Assembly: GCF_003177035.1 (NCBI RefSeq)
Contig: NZ_CP029488.1
Span: forward strand, 2,170,001-2,234,000
Direction of reading: 5' to 3'
Source: Salinisphaera sp. LB1
GTDB taxonomy: Bacteria; Pseudomonadota; Gammaproteobacteria; Nevskiales; Salinisphaeraceae
Length of the DNA: 64,000 nt
Below are positions 60,881-64,000 of the stretch, piece after piece. Both the position numbers and the translations under genes were made by a program. The notes beneath the pieces are model-generated. The model made no database searches, was not told the origin of the DNA, and was given only the letters and a program-made list of their open reading frames with translations. Positions within the stretch are counted from its first letter, which is position 1, and each line of letters opens with the position of its first letter.

Positions 60881-61696
60881 ATGAAACTCGAACGCATCGT
60901 AGTGACCAACGACGACGGCATCGACGCCCCCGGCCTGGCGGTCGCCGAGCGGCTGGCGGCGACGCTGGCCGATGAAGTCTGGGTGTTCGCGCCGGCCACC
61001 GATCAGAGCGGCATGGCGCAGGCGCTGTCCATGCACCATCCGCTGCGGGTTCGCGATCATGGGCCCCGTCGGCACTCGGTGACCGGCACGCCGGCCGATT
61101 GCGTGATGGTCGCGCTCGGTACCGAGTTGATGGGCGGTCAACGCCCGGATCTGGTGCTCTCGGGCGTGAACTGGGGCCACAACCTGTCCGATTCGGTGAT
61201 GTATTCCGGCACCGTGGGGGCGGCCGTGGCCGCCGCGCATTTCGACTTGCCGGCGATCGCGCTCAGTCAGGCTTTCACCGATCGGGCGGCCTTTGACTTC
61301 AGCGTGACCGAAACCTGGGGCCGGGCGGTCGTCGCCGCGCTCTGGGCGGCGCGGCAGGAACATGGCTGTGCCTGGAACATCAATTTCCCGATGTGCGATC
61401 CGGACGCAGTGAACGGGCTGCGTTTCACGCGTCAGGTCGGCGGCAGCATGGCCGCGCCGCGGCTCGTCGAGCAGCGCGATTCACGCGGCCAGTCCTATCG
61501 CTGGATGGCGTTCGAGCGCGGGCTCGAATCGGTCGATCACGCGCATTCCGATGCCGCGGCCCTGCGCGCGGATTATGTCTCGGCCATGCCGCTCAAGCGG
61601 GAGCGTTGCGACGAGGCGCGTCTGGCGGCCGTGGGCGTCGGCCGCGAGTGGACGCTGCGAGCGCGCCCGGCGCCGGCGGCTCGGGGGGCCGGATGA
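60881..61696 (+). CDS. surE: 5'/3'-nucleotidase SurE
   Basis: A 271-residue metal-dependent phosphatase hydrolysing nucleoside monophosphates and short polyphosphates, associated with stationary-phase survival. The metal-binding VTNDDGIDAPG sits at the N-terminus; FAPATDQSGMAQALS, VTGTPADCVMVAL and LVLSGVNWGHN are SurE signatures. The ATG at 60881 was chosen because the longer frame runs through unrelated sequence antisense to the hydratase. It overlaps panE by ATGA. The usual neighbour pcm is absent here. Confidence 0.93.
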   Translation: MKLERIVVTNDDGIDAPGLAVAERLAATLADEVWVFAPATDQSGMAQALSMHHPLRVRDHGPRRHSVTGTPADCVMVALGTELMGGQRPDLVLSGVNWGHNLSDSVMYSGTVGAAVAAAHFDLPAIALSQAFTDRAAFDFSVTETWGRAVVAALWAARQEHGCAWNINFPMCDPDAVNGLRFTRQVGGSMAAPRLVEQRDSRGQSYRWMAFERGLESVDHAHSDAAALRADYVSAMPLKRERCDEARLAAVGVGREWTLRARPAPAARGAG

Positions 61697-62634
61697 GCCC
61701 GCCGGTGCCGCGCATCGTGATCGTCGGCGCGGGCGCCATCGGTGCGTTCTACGGCGCGATACTGCAGCGCGCCGGGGCGCGCGTGGAAGTGGTGCTGCGT
61801 TCGCATGTCGATATCGTGCGCGCGCGCGGCTTCAGCATCGACAGTCCGATGGGCGACTTGTCATACCGGCCGGCCGCGGTCCATCACATCGCCGACGCCG
61901 CCACCCCGGGTGCCGATGTCGTGATCTGTTGCGTCAAAGTATTGCCGGAGGTCGACCGGGCCGCGCTGATCGCGCCCTGGCTCGGCCCGCAATCGGCCAT
62001 CGCCCTGATCGAGAATGGGCTGGATATCGAACCGCCGGTGGCGGCGGCGTTGCCCGGTCATCCGCTGGTCAGCGCGCTGGCCTTCGTCGCGGTCAGCCGC
62101 CGCGCGCCGGGCGAGATCGAGCACCAAGCGTATGGCCGGCTCACCCTCGGCGCCTGGCCGAGCGGCGTGAGCGCCGAAGCACGCGATCTGGCTGCCTGGT
62201 TCGAGGCCGGTGGCATCGATGTGAAGTGCAGCGCCTCGATCGTGCGCGAGCGCTGGGCCAAGAGTTTGTGGAACACACCGTTCAACCCGATTTCCGTGCT
62301 GGCGGACGGCGCTGATACGGTGACGCTGCTGGAAACGCCCGGCGGCGAGACGCTGGCCCGGGCTGCGATGACCGAGGTGATGGCCGTGGCCGCCGCCGAC
62401 GGCCATCCGCTACCGGCAGACGCGGTTGATCGCAATATCGAGGCCACACGGCGGATGCCGGCCTATCGCAACAGCATGGCGCTGGATTATCGGGCCGGGC
62501 GGGCGCTGGAGGTCGATGCCATTCTCGGTAATGTCGTGGCCCGGGCCGAGGCGCTCGGCGTGGCGGTGCCGCGCCTGCATACGCTGCGGACCCTGATCGC
62601 CATGCGCGAGCGCGAGGCCGCCGCGCGCGGATGA
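61693..62634 (+). CDS. panE: 2-dehydropantoate 2-reductase (ketopantoate reductase)
   Basis: A 313-residue NADPH-dependent reductase making pantoate for coenzyme A. The nucleotide-binding opening is RIVIVGAGAIGAFYGAIL, with VVICCVKVLPE and IALIENGLD (Asn) next and the catalytic Lys in ERWAKSLWNTPFNPISVLA. The ATG overlaps the surE stop. Family members include reductases of other 2-oxo acids, so the pantoate role is likely but not certain. Confidence 0.85.
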   Translation: MSPPVPRIVIVGAGAIGAFYGAILQRAGARVEVVLRSHVDIVRARGFSIDSPMGDLSYRPAAVHHIADAATPGADVVICCVKVLPEVDRAALIAPWLGPQSAIALIENGLDIEPPVAAALPGHPLVSALAFVAVSRRAPGEIEHQAYGRLTLGAWPSGVSAEARDLAAWFEAGGIDVKCSASIVRERWAKSLWNTPFNPISVLADGADTVTLLETPGGETLARAAMTEVMAVAAADGHPLPADAVDRNIEATRRMPAYRNSMALDYRAGRALEVDAILGNVVARAEALGVAVPRLHTLRTLIAMREREAAARG

Positions 62635-62718
62635 GATTGGTCTGCGTGCCGACCCCGGTATCGCGTCGGCCGCGTCACGGCGCTATGCTGCGTGTCGGTC
62701 CGCACTGGAGGGACAAGC

Positions 62719-63825
62719 GTGATCGGTGACCGAGACGTAACCGTGTTCTACGACGAACGTGTGCTGCTGCACCGCCCGGAGGCCCAAGAGCCGTTCCTGC
62801 CGGGGCGGATGAACAGCCGGGTACGCCATATCCTCGAAGGCCTGGGCATGGAGGCCAAGTGGAGCTATCCCGAGCATCCGGGACGCGTGACGGCGATCAA
62901 CGATCTGCTGCACGCCGAGCCGGTGCCCGGGGTCCGGTTCGAGACGGGTCGGGTGGCCACGATGGAGCAACTCCAGCGCGTGCATACCACGTCGTACGTG
63001 GAAAGCCTGCATGAGCTCCGGGGCAAGCAGGCGTGGCTCGATGTCGATACCACGGCGGTTTCCGCCGGCAGCCTGGAGGCGGCGGAAGTCGCGGCGGGTT
63101 CGGTGGTGGCGGCGGTCGATGCGGTGTTCGAAAAGCGCACCGGTTCGGCGTTCGTGGTATCGCGCCCGCCCGGGCATCATGCCAATGCGGTACGGGCGCG
63201 CGGTTTTTGTCTGTTCAACAACATCGCGGTCGGCGCCGCCCATGCGCAGGCGCACTGGGAAGCCGAGCGTGTCCTGATCATCGATTGGGACGCCCACCAC
63301 GGCAACGGGACCCAGGATATCTTTGCTGCCGATCCGAACGTGTTGTTCTTCGACACGCATCGCGCGGCCCCGTTCTATCCCGGTACCGGGCCTATGGACA
63401 ACGTGGGCGAGGGGCTTGGCGAGGGCACGACGGTCAACGTGCCGTTGCCCGGCGACGCGGGCGACCTCGCCATGATCCGCGCATTCGAAGACATCCTCGT
63501 GCCGGCGGCCGAGTGGTTCAAGCCGGATCTGGTGATGGTCTCGGCTGGCATGGATGCGCATATCAATGAAATGTGCCTGACCATGACCTTCGATGGGTTC
63601 AGCGCGTTGACCGGCATCGTTCAGTCGCTGGCCGATACCTACTGTGACGGCCGGTTGGTGATGGCGCTGGAAGGCGGCTACAACCCGGAAACCCTGGCCC
63701 GCTGTACGCGCACCACGCTCGAGGTGATGGCGGGCGCGTCACCATCGCCGCTGCGCGAACCGGGCGTGGCCGAGGTCGCTGAGATCGCCGAGTTCCATCG
63801 TACGGCCTTCGCGGACATGAAATGA
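62719..63825 (+). CDS. Histone-deacetylase-family amidohydrolase (acetylpolyamine/AcuC-like)
   Basis: A 368-residue arginase/deacetylase-fold zinc enzyme. Catalytic elements are VSRPPGHHAN (His pair), LIIDWDAHHGNGTQDIF (zinc Asp/His), VMVSAGMDAHIN (Asp) and ALEGGYN (Gly-Gly-Tyr). Bacterial members deacetylate acetylpolyamines, acetoin-related or protein lysines. The GTG at 62719 follows GGAGGGA at good spacing; the frame nine codons longer has no support. It ends with a 4-bp overlap into a GNAT that could catalyse the reverse acetylation. Confidence 0.88.
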   Translation: MIGDRDVTVFYDERVLLHRPEAQEPFLPGRMNSRVRHILEGLGMEAKWSYPEHPGRVTAINDLLHAEPVPGVRFETGRVATMEQLQRVHTTSYVESLHELRGKQAWLDVDTTAVSAGSLEAAEVAAGSVVAAVDAVFEKRTGSAFVVSRPPGHHANAVRARGFCLFNNIAVGAAHAQAHWEAERVLIIDWDAHHGNGTQDIFAADPNVLFFDTHRAAPFYPGTGPMDNVGEGLGEGTTVNVPLPGDAGDLAMIRAFEDILVPAAEWFKPDLVMVSAGMDAHINEMCLTMTFDGFSALTGIVQSLADTYCDGRLVMALEGGYNPETLARCTRTTLEVMAGASPSPLREPGVAEVAEIAEFHRTAFADMK

Positions 63826-64000
63826 GTGCCCATGCGGACGAAACGCCTCCGACCCGGCTGAGCGTCACGCTAGCGCCGGTCACGCGGGCCAATTGGCAGG
63901 CGGTGATCGCGCTGCGCGTCGAGGCGGAACAGGCCGACTATCTTGCGTCCAATCTGTATTCATTGGCCGAGGCCTACGTAGAACCCACCTGCCGTCCGCG
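63822..64000 (+). CDS. GNAT N-acetyltransferase, N-terminal part (truncated by window edge)
   Basis: Only the first 59 residues are inside the window. RLSVTLAPVTRANWQAVIAL and ADYLASNLYSLAEAYVEP match the N-terminus of spermidine/diamine-type GNATs. The ATG overlaps the deacetylase stop (ATGA), so the two are co-translated. Pairing an acetyltransferase with an HDAC-family deacylase suggests reversible acetylation of a polyamine or similar amine; this is inference. Confidence 0.75.
   Translation, partial: MSAHADETPPTRLSVTLAPVTRANWQAVIALRVEAEQADYLASNLYSLAEAYVEPTCRP

Noticed and set aside
1-64000. tRNA, rRNA and CRISPR features
   Set aside because: Gene-free stretches were read for cloverleaf ends, rRNA-like conserved segments and regularly spaced repeats; none was found.

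Overview
The window is GC-rich, gene-dense bacterial DNA on both strands, with typical gammaproteobacterial gene content (ilvL-ilvG-ilvM, surE, DbpA, LpxR-type and DabAB genes). The organism looks like a free-living, probably aquatic or saline-adapted, metabolically flexible gammaproteobacterium. Genus cannot be fixed from the sequence. There are no rRNA, tRNA or CRISPR features.

Layout. 1-3.4 kb: the 3' end of thiM, then a tight minus-strand operon encoding a photoactive yellow protein (PYP), a PAS-PAS-GGDEF diguanylate cyclase and a short p-coumarate:CoA ligase-like enzyme. This reads as a self-contained blue-light to c-di-GMP module and is the most striking system here. 3.9-6 kb: a secreted phosphoesterase and an LpxR-like lipid A deacylase. 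6.4-11 kb: an ArsR regulator with a zinc-free MDR oxidoreductase, an MHS-type transporter, a decayed copy of part of the MDR gene, and metY. 11.3-16.4 kb: the dabB-dabA inorganic-carbon uptake operon with a divergent NhaR-like LysR regulator. 16.5-21 kb: a palindromic MITE-like element, a Met/Gly/Tyr-rich Spy/CpxP-like protein, two LysE-family exporters and an AraC regulator in somewhat AT-richer DNA.

21.1-32.2 kb: a LacI-controlled sugar operon (two Gfo/Idh/MocA dehydrogenases, two TIM-barrel isomerase/epimerase-like proteins and a complete MalEFGK-type ABC transporter). The enzyme set matches the dehydrogenation/elimination/hydration/reduction logic known for levoglucosan. The binding-protein gene is cut by an ISL3-family element with a perfect 8-bp target duplication, so uptake is probably lost or recently impaired. 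32.4-35.2 kb: a cytochrome P450 reads in frame, with no stop, into a DbpA-type DEAD-box helicase.

35-44.7 kb: fasciclin protein, small basic protein, VOC protein, universal stress protein, protoporphyrinogen oxidase, hydroxypyruvate isomerase, an attenuator-controlled ilvGM operon with a visible Ile/Val/Leu leader peptide, a membrane diguanylate cyclase and a UDG-family protein. 44.8-48.7 kb: a lipoprotein gene split by an IS481-family element (6-bp ACTAGG duplication), two GNATs with a decayed GNAT copy between them, and a HAD phosphatase. 48.8-56 kb: another membrane diguanylate cyclase, a LacI regulator divergent from a PhyH-type dioxygenase, a beta-helix lipoprotein, a chemoreceptor and a small lipoprotein. 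56.9-64 kb: a TonB-dependent receptor, enoyl-CoA hydratase, surE-panE, an HDAC-family amidohydrolase and the start of a GNAT.

Three diguanylate cyclases, a chemoreceptor and a photoreceptor suggest a lifestyle in which light and chemical cues set the sessile/motile balance. Two precisely restorable IS insertions and two decayed gene copies show active genome remodelling.
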